From: Elusimicrobia bacterium GWA2_51_34
Lineage (GTDB): Bacteria; Elusimicrobiota; Elusimicrobia; Elusimicrobiales; UBA9959
NCBI GenBank assembly: GCA_001799565.1
Contig: MGTS01000014.1
Location: 109,072 to 173,071 of the forward strand
DNA: 64,000 bases
Reading direction: 5' to 3'
Shown: positions 8,497-15,561 of the stretch, one piece after another
Layout of the letters: every line of letters starts with the position of its first letter
Numbering within the stretch: position 1 is the stretch's first letter
Notes under the pieces: model-generated
Seen by the model: the letters and a program-made list of their open reading frames with translations, nothing else
Told to the model about the DNA's origin: nothing
Databases searched by the model: none
Made by a program: the position numbers and the translations under genes

Positions 8497-9101
8497 GAAA
8501 ATTTTTTCTTGTGTCGTTGTATATTATATTCTTCGGCGTTCTGGCCACCGTTGCTGTTTTGGCCGCGGACAGTTCACCTAAGGCCGGCATCATCCCGCCA
8601 CCTGCTTCGGGACCGGCGGGGCCCAAAGCGGGTGATGGGGTCACAATTCCAACCGGAGCTTCAGAAGCGGAAATTACGCTGCCCGACGGCTTCAAGGTTA
8701 AAGCCCGGTTGGCGCTTACCCCCGGAGAGCAGAGCAAAGGCCTGATGTTTGTTACGGACCTGCCGCGCAATATGGGTATGTTGTTTGTTTTTGCCGAGGA
8801 CGGAGTAAAATATTTCTGGATGAAGAACACTTTTATAGATCTGGATATGGTATTCCTTTCCGGGGTAATGAAGGCGGGCAGGATTTTCCATCGTGTGCCC
8901 AGGTCTTTCGAAGGCCAGCCGGAGGCTGAAGTGGCAAGGGCAGGAGCTCCCGCGCGGTTCGTGCTGGAACTTGCCGGCGGCACGGCGCGCGCCCACGGCC
9001 TTAAACCAGGCTCAAAGCTTAAGTTATCTTTCAGTAAAGTAAAAACGGACGCCATTCATACAACGGTGAGTGATAAGTTGACGGTGGACAGCGGACAGTA
9101 G
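8493..9101 (+). CDS. DUF192 family exported protein
   Basis: This 202-residue protein begins with an uncleaved or cleavable hydrophobic segment (FFLVSLYIIFFGVLATVAVL), followed by a proline/glycine-rich linker and a DUF192 domain. The domain's marks are present: LTPGEQSKGLMFVTDLPRN (family xTxxERxxGLMxR) and the core VKYFWMKNTFIDLDMVFL. DUF192 proteins are small periplasmic or secreted beta-barrel proteins of unknown role. The C-terminal tail TTVSDKLTVDSGQ is encoded by repeated words (GTGGACAGCGGACAG) that look like the intergenic word arrays and may have been added to the original end. Confidence 0.88.
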   Translation: MRKFFLVSLYIIFFGVLATVAVLAADSSPKAGIIPPPASGPAGPKAGDGVTIPTGASEAEITLPDGFKVKARLALTPGEQSKGLMFVTDLPRNMGMLFVFAEDGVKYFWMKNTFIDLDMVFLSGVMKAGRIFHRVPRSFEGQPEAEVARAGAPARFVLELAGGTARAHGLKPGSKLKLSFSKVKTDAIHTTVSDKLTVDSGQ

Positions 9102-9114
9102 TTTTTATGTAAAA

Positions 9115-9232
9115 TGGTAACTACTCAGGAAGCCAGAATTCAGTAGCCAGAATAAGAAAGCCGGCGAAGAGAAAAGTTCCACTATTCTGACTTCTGAATT
9201 CTGGCTGCCTGGGCAGTAACGTAAAATAAGAT
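9115..9232. repeat. Word-array hairpin element (AGCCAGAATTC words)
   Basis: The left arm GTAACTACTCAGGAAGCC/AGAATTCAGTAGCCAGAAT and the right arm ATTCTGACTTCTGAATTC/TGGCTGCCTGGGCAGTAAC are complementary over most of their length, with a short purine-rich loop. It fills the gap between the DUF192 gene and the next ORF. Confidence 0.8.
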
Positions 9233-9236
9233 TGCC

Positions 9237-9530
9237 ATGAGTATATGGAATAACGCTTTTAAATTGCCCGCCCACCTGGCGGTAACTGATGAGGAAAAGG
9301 AAACTCTTGACCTTATCGCTGAAAAAATTAAAAAGCGCTCCCTTGGCGCAACAGCGGTGCTGGTTCTTGAAAGCACGCGTCCGGTGCACAATCTGGGTTC
9401 ACAGGGCCTGGTATTTTTGGCGCCGCTGCTTAATATGGTGTTTAGCAAGGGTGATGTGGAAAAATTTACCAAACTGCTTGAAAATCCAAAAGCGGTTTCT
9501 TATCTGGTGGAAAAGATTAATGCAGAGTAG
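9237..9530 (+). CDS. Small conserved-looking hypothetical protein
   Basis: This 97-residue protein begins MSIWNNAFKLPAHLAVTDEE and is predicted alpha/beta with a hydrophobic middle (LVFLAPLLNMVFSKGDVEKF). There is no signal peptide and no motif I recognise. Codon use resembles neighbours, and it lies directly before the GlmL-like gene, separated only by a repeat element, so a link to that cassette is possible. No strong Shine-Dalgarno is seen. Confidence 0.55.
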   Translation: MSIWNNAFKLPAHLAVTDEEKETLDLIAEKIKKRSLGATAVLVLESTRPVHNLGSQGLVFLAPLLNMVFSKGDVEKFTKLLENPKAVSYLVEKINAE

Positions 9531-9630
9531 AGCTGGTAGGCGAGTAAGCTTGTAGGCTAGTAGGCTTTCTGCGGAGTTCCTAAATTAGGTCCACAAGCAT
9601 ACACGCTTACCAGCCTACCAGCGCAAATCA
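9531..9630. repeat. Word-array hairpin element (GCTTGTAGGCTAGTAGGCT family)
   Basis: The left arm AGCTGGTAGGCGAGTAAGC then TTGTAGGCTAGTAGGCT; the right arm CCACAAGCATACACGC then TTACCAGCCTACCAGC. The arms pair around a loop GGAGTTCCTAAATTAGG. It is closely related to the element at 56078-56215. Confidence 0.82.
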
Positions 9631-9659
9631 CCGTTAGGTGATTTGCCAGGAGCGTGATT

Positions 9660-11453
9660 ATGTCCGACAAAGATCTGGAAGTAATAGTAGCCACCGACTG
9701 CGGAAGCACCACTACGAAGGCTATACTGATAGAAAAGAAAGGCGATACCTATCGCCAGACTTTCAGGGGCGAGGCCCCCACCACCGTGGAAGCCCCTTTT
9801 GAGGATGTCACAAAGGGCGTGCTTAATTCCATTACCGAAGTGGAAGAACTCTCCGGCCGCAGGCTTCTTGACGGGGAGAAAATAATTACCCCTAATGAAG
9901 GCAATACCGGAGCCGACATTTATGTGTCCACCAGTTCCGCCGGCGGGGGCCTGCAAATGATGGTGGCGGGCGCGGTAAAGGCTATGACGGGCGAATCGGC
10001 CCAGCGCTGCGCTTTAGGTGCCGGCGCCATAGTAATGGATGTGCTGGCTTCAAACGACGGCAGGGCCGACCACGAGAAAATAGAGCGCATCCGCCAGCTG
10101 CGGCCCGACATGATGCTGCTTTCCGGCGGCACCGACGGCGGCACTATAACGCATATTGTTGAACTGGCCCAGTTTTTAAAAGCCGCCGACCCGAAACCGC
10201 GCCTTGGAGCTTCCTATAAACTGCCGGTAATTTTCGCCGGCAACAACAAGGCGCAGCAGCAGATAAAAGACATACTGGGCGATAGGACCGCTCTTATAAT
10301 AACGGAAAACATCCGTCCCTCGCTTGAGCGGGAAAACCTGATGCCAGCCCGCCATAAAATTCACGACATTTTCCTTGAACATGTCATGCAGCAGGCTCCG
10401 GGATATCCGAGGCTGATGAAGATGGTAGGCGCCCCCATCATGCCCACTCCGGCCGCGGTAGGCATGATGACCGAGAAGTTCGCCAAGGCAAAAAACTTTA
10501 ACGTGCTGGCCGTTGATATAGGCGGAGCCACCACGGATGTGTTCTCGGTATTCTCGGGCGTTTTTAACCGCACCGTAAGCGCCAACCTGGGCATGAGCTA
10601 TTCCATTTCAAATGTGATGGCCGAGACGGGCCTTGCCAATATTCTGCGCTGGCTGCCCTTTGACGTTGATGAACAGGACCTGCGCAACCGGCTGAAAAAT
10701 AAGATGATAAGGCCCACCACCATTCCCCAGACCATTGAAGACCTGCAAATTGAGCACGCGGTCGCCCGCGAAGCCCTGCGCCTGGCCTTTGACCAGCACA
10801 AGTCGCTTGCTGTGGGCCTTAAAGGCGTTCAGCAGGAACGCTCGATCTCAGACGCGTTCGAGCAGACCGCTTCCGGCCAAAGCCTGATAAATCTTATGCG
10901 GCTGGACTATGTTATAGGTTCAGGCGGAATACTCGCGCATTCCCCCCGCCGCACGCAATCCATGCTGATGATGATAGACGCCTATCAGCTTGAGGGCGTT
11001 ACCCGCATGGCGGTGGATTCAATATTCATGATGCCGCACCTGGGTGTGCTTGCCCAGATAAGCGAGAAAGCTGCGCTTGACGTGTTTTACAACGATTGTC
11101 TTGTGCGCATGGGAACCTGCCTTGCCCCCAGGGGGCTTGCCAAAGAAGGCCAGCTTATAATGGAATGGGAAGTTAAGGTTCCGGGAGAGAAAAATCTTTC
11201 AGGCGAACTGCGCTTCGGCGATATTATACACCTTCCGCTTGAGGCCGCCAGCGCGAAGCTTACGGCAAAACCTGTTAAGGGTTTTGACATGGGCGCCGGC
11301 TCCGGCAGCAGGGTGGAAGCGGATATTGAGGGCGGAGTGGCTGGCCTTGTGCTTGACGGCAGAGGCCGCCCCTTTGAACTTCCCAAGGCGCGCGCAAAAC
11401 GGATGGATGTCTTGAACAAGTGGTACAAGGCGATGGAGATGTATCCGGGGTAG
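9660..11453 (+). CDS. GlmL/MutL-like ASKHA-family ATPase (methylaspartate mutase accessory type)
   Basis: This 597-residue protein belongs to the MutL/GlmL family, actin-like ATPases annotated as accessory proteins of coenzyme-B12-dependent glutamate mutase. It has the two phosphate-binding motifs of the ASKHA fold: VATDCGSTTTKAILIEKK at the N-terminus and VLAVDIGGATTDVFSVFSG near residue 285. An adenosine-type motif MLLSGGTDGGTI lies between them. The start at 9660 is preferred because CAGGAG lies 8 nt upstream. No mutase subunits (GlmE/GlmS) are in the window; instead the next gene is an uncharacterised partner. The family is often found without glutamate mutase in other bacteria, so its role here may differ. 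Confidence 0.85.
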   Translation: MSDKDLEVIVATDCGSTTTKAILIEKKGDTYRQTFRGEAPTTVEAPFEDVTKGVLNSITEVEELSGRRLLDGEKIITPNEGNTGADIYVSTSSAGGGLQMMVAGAVKAMTGESAQRCALGAGAIVMDVLASNDGRADHEKIERIRQLRPDMMLLSGGTDGGTITHIVELAQFLKAADPKPRLGASYKLPVIFAGNNKAQQQIKDILGDRTALIITENIRPSLERENLMPARHKIHDIFLEHVMQQAPGYPRLMKMVGAPIMPTPAAVGMMTEKFAKAKNFNVLAVDIGGATTDVFSVFSGVFNRTVSANLGMSYSISNVMAETGLANILRWLPFDVDEQDLRNRLKNKMIRPTTIPQTIEDLQIEHAVAREALRLAFDQHKSLAVGLKGVQQERSISDAFEQTASGQSLINLMRLDYVIGSGGILAHSPRRTQSMLMMIDAYQLEGVTRMAVDSIFMMPHLGVLAQISEKAALDVFYNDCLVRMGTCLAPRGLAKEGQLIMEWEVKVPGEKNLSGELRFGDIIHLPLEAASAKLTAKPVKGFDMGAGSGSRVEADIEGGVAGLVLDGRGRPFELPKARAKRMDVLNKWYKAMEMYPG

Positions 11454-11455
11454 TA

Positions 11456-11592
11456 ACAATTGATAGCAACGTAAAGCGACGGAAGGCAAAAGAACGCCAA
11501 AGAATGTAAGAGTAGAACATTTATATTTTTCTGAAACTTTCAGTTGCATTCCGTGGCTTTCTTTAGCTTTCAATAGCTATCGATAACATTTT
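11456..11592. repeat. Word-array hairpin element (GCAACGGAAAGC family)
   Basis: The left arm TTGATAGCAACGTAAAGC/GACGGAAGGCAAAAGAACGCC and the right arm CAGTTGCATTCCGTGGC/TTTCTTTAGCTTTCAATAGC are complementary around an A/T-rich loop. Related elements lie at 47438-47628 and 49165-49297. The gap ends with TTTTTTGGAGG, the ribosome-binding site of the next gene. Confidence 0.8.
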
Positions 11593-11609
11593 TTTGGAGG
11601 ATATTATTT

Positions 11610-12734
11610 ATGGCTCACGCTTATACTCCGGGACTTAAAGTTATTCCCTGCACGCTGCTTAAAAAAAAGAGGGTGCTGCCCATACCCGGCAAAGTGCTGG
11701 TTGACCTTGGCAGGGAAGTGGAAGCTTCCGATATTGTGGCCCAGACCGAACTGCCCGGCAAAGTTTACCCGGTAAATGTGGCAAACCGCCTTTCAGTTGC
11801 GCCGGATGAAATAAAAAATTTCATGGTAAAAGGCGAGGGAGACACGGTGACAAAAGGCGAGATTATAGCCGAGAATAAACCTTTTGTGAAATGGTTTAAA
11901 ACCGCCATAGAGTCGCCGGTGGCCGGTACCATAGAGTCCATTTCAACAATAACAGGACAGGTAATGCTCAGGGAACCGCCTAAAATTCTGCCGCTTCCTG
12001 CGTACATCAAGGGCAAGGTTGTGGAGGTTCATGAGGGCTTTGGCGTGACGGTGGAAACGGAAGGCACTTTTATACAGGGCATTTTCGGCGTAGGCGGAGA
12101 AACCAGCGGAGAAATAGAAGTGGCGGTTAAAACACCAGCCGAAGACCTGGCGCCGGAGGCGGTAAAAGACATTCACCGCGGCAAAATTCTGATAGGCGGC
12201 AGGCACGCAGGCCTTTCAACCATTAAAAAAGCCGTCGCAACGGGCGTAAAGGCTTTGGTGGTGGGCGGAATACACGACCGTGATCTGCGCGAACTTATGG
12301 GTTACGACATCGGCGTGGCTGTAACCGGCACCGAGAAACTGGGTATTACGCTGATAATCACCGAGGGTTTCGGCTCAATTCCCATGGCGGAATATACTTT
12401 TAAGCTGCTCGCTTCAAGGAACGGCGAGAAGGCCTCGGTTTCAGGCGCCACGCAGATACGCGCGGGTGTTATGCGGCCGGAAATAATAGTGCCGGGCTAC
12501 CCGCGTAATGTCACCGAGTGCAAGAAAGAGCAGGGGCGCGGCTGGATAGAGCCGGGCGACCCGGTGCGCATGATCCGAGAGCCGTATTTCGGAGTTATAG
12601 GCACGGTAAAAGCTCTGCCGCCGGAGCTGACTGTTATCGGCAGCGAGTCCCACGCGCGCGTGCTGGAAGTTGAGCTGGCCGCCGGAGAAGTAATAATGGT
12701 CCCCCGGGCCAATATAGAAATGCTGGAAAAATAA
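11610..12734 (+). CDS. Uncharacterised partner of the GlmL-like ATPase, barrel-sandwich/KOW-like
   Basis: This 374-residue cytoplasmic protein has no signal peptide. The N-terminal part resembles a biotinyl/lipoyl-like or RnfC-like barrel-sandwich hybrid (GKVLVDLGREVEASDIVAQT, TVTKGEIIAENKP, ESPVAGTIESIS). A middle domain has a Rossmann-like GVKALVVGGIHDRDL and GITLIITEGFGSIPMAEYTF. The C-terminus has a KOW/SH3-like strand pattern (GDPVRMIREPYFGVIGTVKA, VELAAGEVIMVPRANIEML). A good Shine-Dalgarno TTGGAGG lies 9 nt before the ATG. It follows the GlmL-like gene and is terminated by a strong hairpin. I do not know a characterised homologue. Confidence 0.8.
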   Translation: MAHAYTPGLKVIPCTLLKKKRVLPIPGKVLVDLGREVEASDIVAQTELPGKVYPVNVANRLSVAPDEIKNFMVKGEGDTVTKGEIIAENKPFVKWFKTAIESPVAGTIESISTITGQVMLREPPKILPLPAYIKGKVVEVHEGFGVTVETEGTFIQGIFGVGGETSGEIEVAVKTPAEDLAPEAVKDIHRGKILIGGRHAGLSTIKKAVATGVKALVVGGIHDRDLRELMGYDIGVAVTGTEKLGITLIITEGFGSIPMAEYTFKLLASRNGEKASVSGATQIRAGVMRPEIIVPGYPRNVTECKKEQGRGWIEPGDPVRMIREPYFGVIGTVKALPPELTVIGSESHARVLEVELAAGEVIMVPRANIEMLEK

Positions 12735-12757
12735 AAAATCCCCAAAAGGGGATTTTT
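12733..12757. terminator. Bidirectional intrinsic terminator
   Basis: AAAAAATCCCC, loop AAAA and GGGGATTTTTT form a perfect hairpin with A and T runs on both sides. It lies between convergent genes and can serve both. Confidence 0.9.
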
Positions 12758-12779
12758 TAGCCGGAGATTTTATTCTTTA

Positions 12780-12804
12780 AGCTATTTCCATTTTGGAAAT
12801 AGCT
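12780..12804. terminator. Second hairpin at the 3' end of the BRO-N gene
   Basis: AGCTATTTCC and GGAAATAGCT are perfectly inverted around ATTTT, followed by ATTTTGCTTT on the plus strand. The stop codon of the BRO-N gene lies in the stem. Confidence 0.6.
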
Positions 12805-13648
12805 ATTTTGCTTTAAGCCGTTTTTGGCTTTCAGGTTTTTGTAAATAATTTTCTTTGGAAATTATACTCCTGCCTATTTCTTTTTCTGTTTCTTTTCTGG
12901 CTGTGCCGGCAACGCTCCCGCCTCTTTTTGCCACCTTTTTGTTTTTTTGAAAGGTATCCGGCATTTCCTTCCGGGAAATTTCAGTTGTCACCCTTTCGCC
13001 TAACATTGTGAAAATAAGCTCAAAATCGTCCATATGGTCACGCAGATTTTCTCGTTTTAGACTTTTAAATTTCTTATACTCGCTGGGGGTTATGTTAAAG
13101 GCGGCTTTGGAAATTTCGGCGGTCAAAATTTCATATTCTTTTTGCTGTTTTATGCCTCGCTTTTGCCATTCATCTGTTAGTTCTTCGCGAATAGCAATAC
13201 CACGCATTCGCTTTTCTATCCAATCTTCTGAATACCCCTTGAGTTTATAAAGCATTCTCGTTCTTTTGGTAGCAAGTTCCGGATTTTCAATTTCTTGTAC
13301 TCTTTCATAGCCAACTTTGGCTAACCAGCGTTTAAATGGCTCGGCTTTTGGCGAAGGGATTGATTGAATGAGACGAAATATACCCTCGGTATTCCAACAA
13401 TACATTTTTTGCCAGCCGCCGGCAGTTTCCACTTCAAGCGTAAGGGGTGGTACAAATTGTACCCCCCCTTTATCTGTAAGTTTTGCAAGTTCTCTATCCC
13501 GCTGTTTTAATCTTTTGAAATATTGAGCTGGATCATTGGAATCTGTCAATGATTCAACAACATCATTGATCACAAACCACCATTCGTTATTATGAATAGT
13601 TTTTCGAATTCTTCTACCTTTGAATAAAACGATTTTTGTGGATTCCAT
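12803..13648 (-). CDS. BRO-N domain protein (phage antirepressor-like)
   Basis: This 281-residue protein starts MESTKIVLFKGRRIRKTIHN and continues NEWWFVINDVVESLTDSNDP, which is the BRO-N/antirepressor fold. The mid-part KMYCWNTEGIFRLIQSIPSP/KAEPFKRWLAKVGYERVQEI is typical of the family. The C-terminal third is basic and helical. Stand-alone BRO-N proteins occur widely in bacterial chromosomes, in or out of prophages, and are thought to bind DNA. AGGTGA precedes the ATG. Base composition is more AT-rich than the flanking operons, which fits horizontal acquisition. Confidence 0.88.
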   Translation of the reverse strand: MESTKIVLFKGRRIRKTIHNNEWWFVINDVVESLTDSNDPAQYFKRLKQRDRELAKLTDKGGVQFVPPLTLEVETAGGWQKMYCWNTEGIFRLIQSIPSPKAEPFKRWLAKVGYERVQEIENPELATKRTRMLYKLKGYSEDWIEKRMRGIAIREELTDEWQKRGIKQQKEYEILTAEISKAAFNITPSEYKKFKSLKRENLRDHMDDFELIFTMLGERVTTEISRKEMPDTFQKNKKVAKRGGSVAGTARKETEKEIGRSIISKENYLQKPESQKRLKAK

Positions 13649-13844
13649 GTTTAATCACCTATGGTTGCGGAATGCGTCTTCTCATCATAATGGCGGCGTA
13701 TCTTATACCCTTTAAAAATAGCCGGAGATTTGTCCATATTGCCTCCCGGAATTCAGAAAAGCTCCTGCTGACTTTTTTACCCTTATCCCCGGAAGGTCAT
13801 CACAAAGCACGAATTAAACTCCCGCCCCATATTTCCCTGCTCCC

Positions 13845-14879
13845 TTAGGCGCTTGCTCTCCACACTTCAATTCTTTTAAAGAGTTCTGGGGCAATATTAA
13901 TGACCATTTGTTTATCACAGATTTTACAGGAAGTTTTAATGGTATCTATAAAAGCCACTTCTGGCTTAACAAAATTCACCTCCTTCTTTTTTGCATAAAT
14001 GACCTCTGTCCCAGAATCGTTTACAAAGACAGCAAAGTCCTTATATAATCTCCCCTTCCATATTTCCTGCATTGAGCTAAGTGCTGTTACTGTCTGGAAC
14101 TCAACGAAATCCAAGTGCTCAGTAGGTTTCCCATTTTTAATTATTTTTACAACACTGTTCATTTGCTTAACCATTTCAGCGGATGGTTTCTGCATCGGTA
14201 TGCGTAAAAACCGTTTACGCCTGTAGATGTTTTGAATGCCCATTGCAATTACAATCACCCCCCACAAGGCCATAATGGCTGGAACGTTATATTTACCAGT
14301 TCCTCCTATGGAGTGATTATAAAGGGCAGTTGCAATCGGAATGTATACAATCCATGCCCCTAAACTTGTAATAGCAACAGCGTTCGCCAATAATATTGAT
14401 AGAGTCGGCCAAAAAACCATTCTCACCCCCACTATAAAAAGTAATACGCCAATGAGTCCAAGTCGTTCATTCCATGGGGGTATAAAGACTTTATCATACG
14501 ACAGGGAGAATGAAATGACACCGAAGATAATGCTTTTTATGCCTGCAGACAAAAGAGTCTTTTTAAAGGATCGGTAATTGTAGAAGGAAGATGCCTCTGC
14601 CCTGAAATAGTTAGAGTCAGTCTCGGAGTTGGTTTTTGAAGAAGACTTATGGGCAGGAGCATCTCTATGTTGGTCATAAGCTTGCCTTTTGTCCGGATTG
14701 GATAGGATTTCATAAGCCTCATTCAATTCTTTTGCTTTCTCAGAGTCGCCACCCAGGTCAGGATGGTTTTTTAGTTCATGCATCATTGTTCGATATGCAG
14801 CTTTAATAATAGCAGGATCTGCTTCCGGGTGTAGATTAAGAATTTTGTAATAATCTTTTGTTGTATATGTTTCTTTCAT
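13845..14879 (-). CDS. J-domain membrane protein
   Basis: This 344-residue protein has an N-terminal J-domain (residues 8-73): YYKILNLHPEADPAIIKAAY, then LKNHPDLGGDSEKAKELNEA, with the HPD tripeptide that stimulates Hsp70 ATPase. A polar linker is followed by three or four membrane helices (about 110-225; IIFGVISFSLSYDKV, LGLIGVLLFIVGVRMVFW, AIMALWGVIVIAMGIQNI). The soluble C-terminal domain holds a CxxC pair (TSCKICDKQMVI). It lacks the Gly/Phe and zinc regions of DnaJ, so it is a class C J-protein that would recruit DnaK to the membrane. Accessory, AT-rich context. Confidence 0.87.
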   Translation of the reverse strand: MKETYTTKDYYKILNLHPEADPAIIKAAYRTMMHELKNHPDLGGDSEKAKELNEAYEILSNPDKRQAYDQHRDAPAHKSSSKTNSETDSNYFRAEASSFYNYRSFKKTLLSAGIKSIIFGVISFSLSYDKVFIPPWNERLGLIGVLLFIVGVRMVFWPTLSILLANAVAITSLGAWIVYIPIATALYNHSIGGTGKYNVPAIMALWGVIVIAMGIQNIYRRKRFLRIPMQKPSAEMVKQMNSVVKIIKNGKPTEHLDFVEFQTVTALSSMQEIWKGRLYKDFAVFVNDSGTEVIYAKKKEVNFVKPEVAFIDTIKTSCKICDKQMVINIAPELFKRIEVWRASA

Positions 14880-14926
14880 TTAAGTTTCCTTGACTTTGTG
14901 GCAAAATCATATATCCGCTTGGCAAT

Positions 14927-15142
14927 TTAAACCTCTACCGTACTCCCACCTTGAATTTGTTCCAACGCTTCGGTGCGCAAAAACTCGCTTGCTGGATTAT
15001 TCTCTAGGTTCCATAAACTTTGTTTTGTAATAGTATACTCCCCGCACTGTTCACAAATGATGCGAACGCCATCGAATTTTATAGTATCCCTATTTCGTGC
15101 AGCTTTCTTCCTACATATTGGGCAAACTTTGGGTTTTTCCAT
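14927..15142 (-). CDS. Small zinc-ribbon protein
   Basis: This 71-residue protein has two CxxC knuckles, VCPICRKKA (residues 7-10) and IICEQCGEYTIT (30-33), the pattern of a zinc ribbon of the kind that often precedes a larger domain. Here the rest is a short helical tail. It lies 47 nt upstream of the J-domain gene on the same strand and probably belongs to the same accessory unit. Function unknown. Confidence 0.65.
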   Translation of the reverse strand: MEKPKVCPICRKKAARNRDTIKFDGVRIICEQCGEYTITKQSLWNLENNPASEFLRTEALEQIQGGSTVEV

Positions 15143-15561
15143 TTTTTAACTCCAGCAAACAAGATTATCTCATGTCCCCTCTACGCTTAATAAATTACCT
15201 CAGATCGCTGGGCTTTATTTTCCATTGCCAGATTTTTACAGCTTTGATTTCTTTTTTAGCAATTAAATCACTAAACTGAACCATTCCTCGATAATGCCAA
15301 GTTCCCGACAGTCGGATATTTAGCTATATCATCCATAGACTAACTTCTGGTTTGGTATGTCCGCGCTAGTCCTTATTGTCCGCATTCTATTGCTCTACCA
15401 GTTTATGATCATGATTGGTCTATCTTATTGAAAGTATAGCAGATGAACGCGACAACGGTCTGTCGCGTTGGGAAAGGCTGTTTTTAGCGTTTTTTTATTT
15501 TGTCACGGGCACTGATGCGATTTCCCCCGCCCTTTCGCAGAACGCCCCCGCGCCGCAAAAA
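15143..15561. other. Gene-poor gap with possible gene remnant
   Basis: These 419 nt hold no convincing complete gene. On the minus strand 15195-15298 is open and ends ...VKIWQWKIKPSDLR, which looks like the end of a lost gene, without a start. The rest is AT-rich and unstructured to my reading, except for an inverted pair GAACGCGACA/TGTCGCGTT near 15440-15475 that could form a hairpin followed by T-rich sequence. Confidence 0.4.

Noticed and set aside
13636..13848. Possible 70-residue plus-strand gene between the BRO-N and J-domain genes
   Set aside because: No ribosome-binding site, no family features, and it begins inside the BRO-N gene.
15360..15425. tRNA-like stretch (TGGTAGAGCAATAG on the minus strand)
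   Set aside because: It has a D-arm-like word only; no acceptor stem or TTCGA loop could be fitted.
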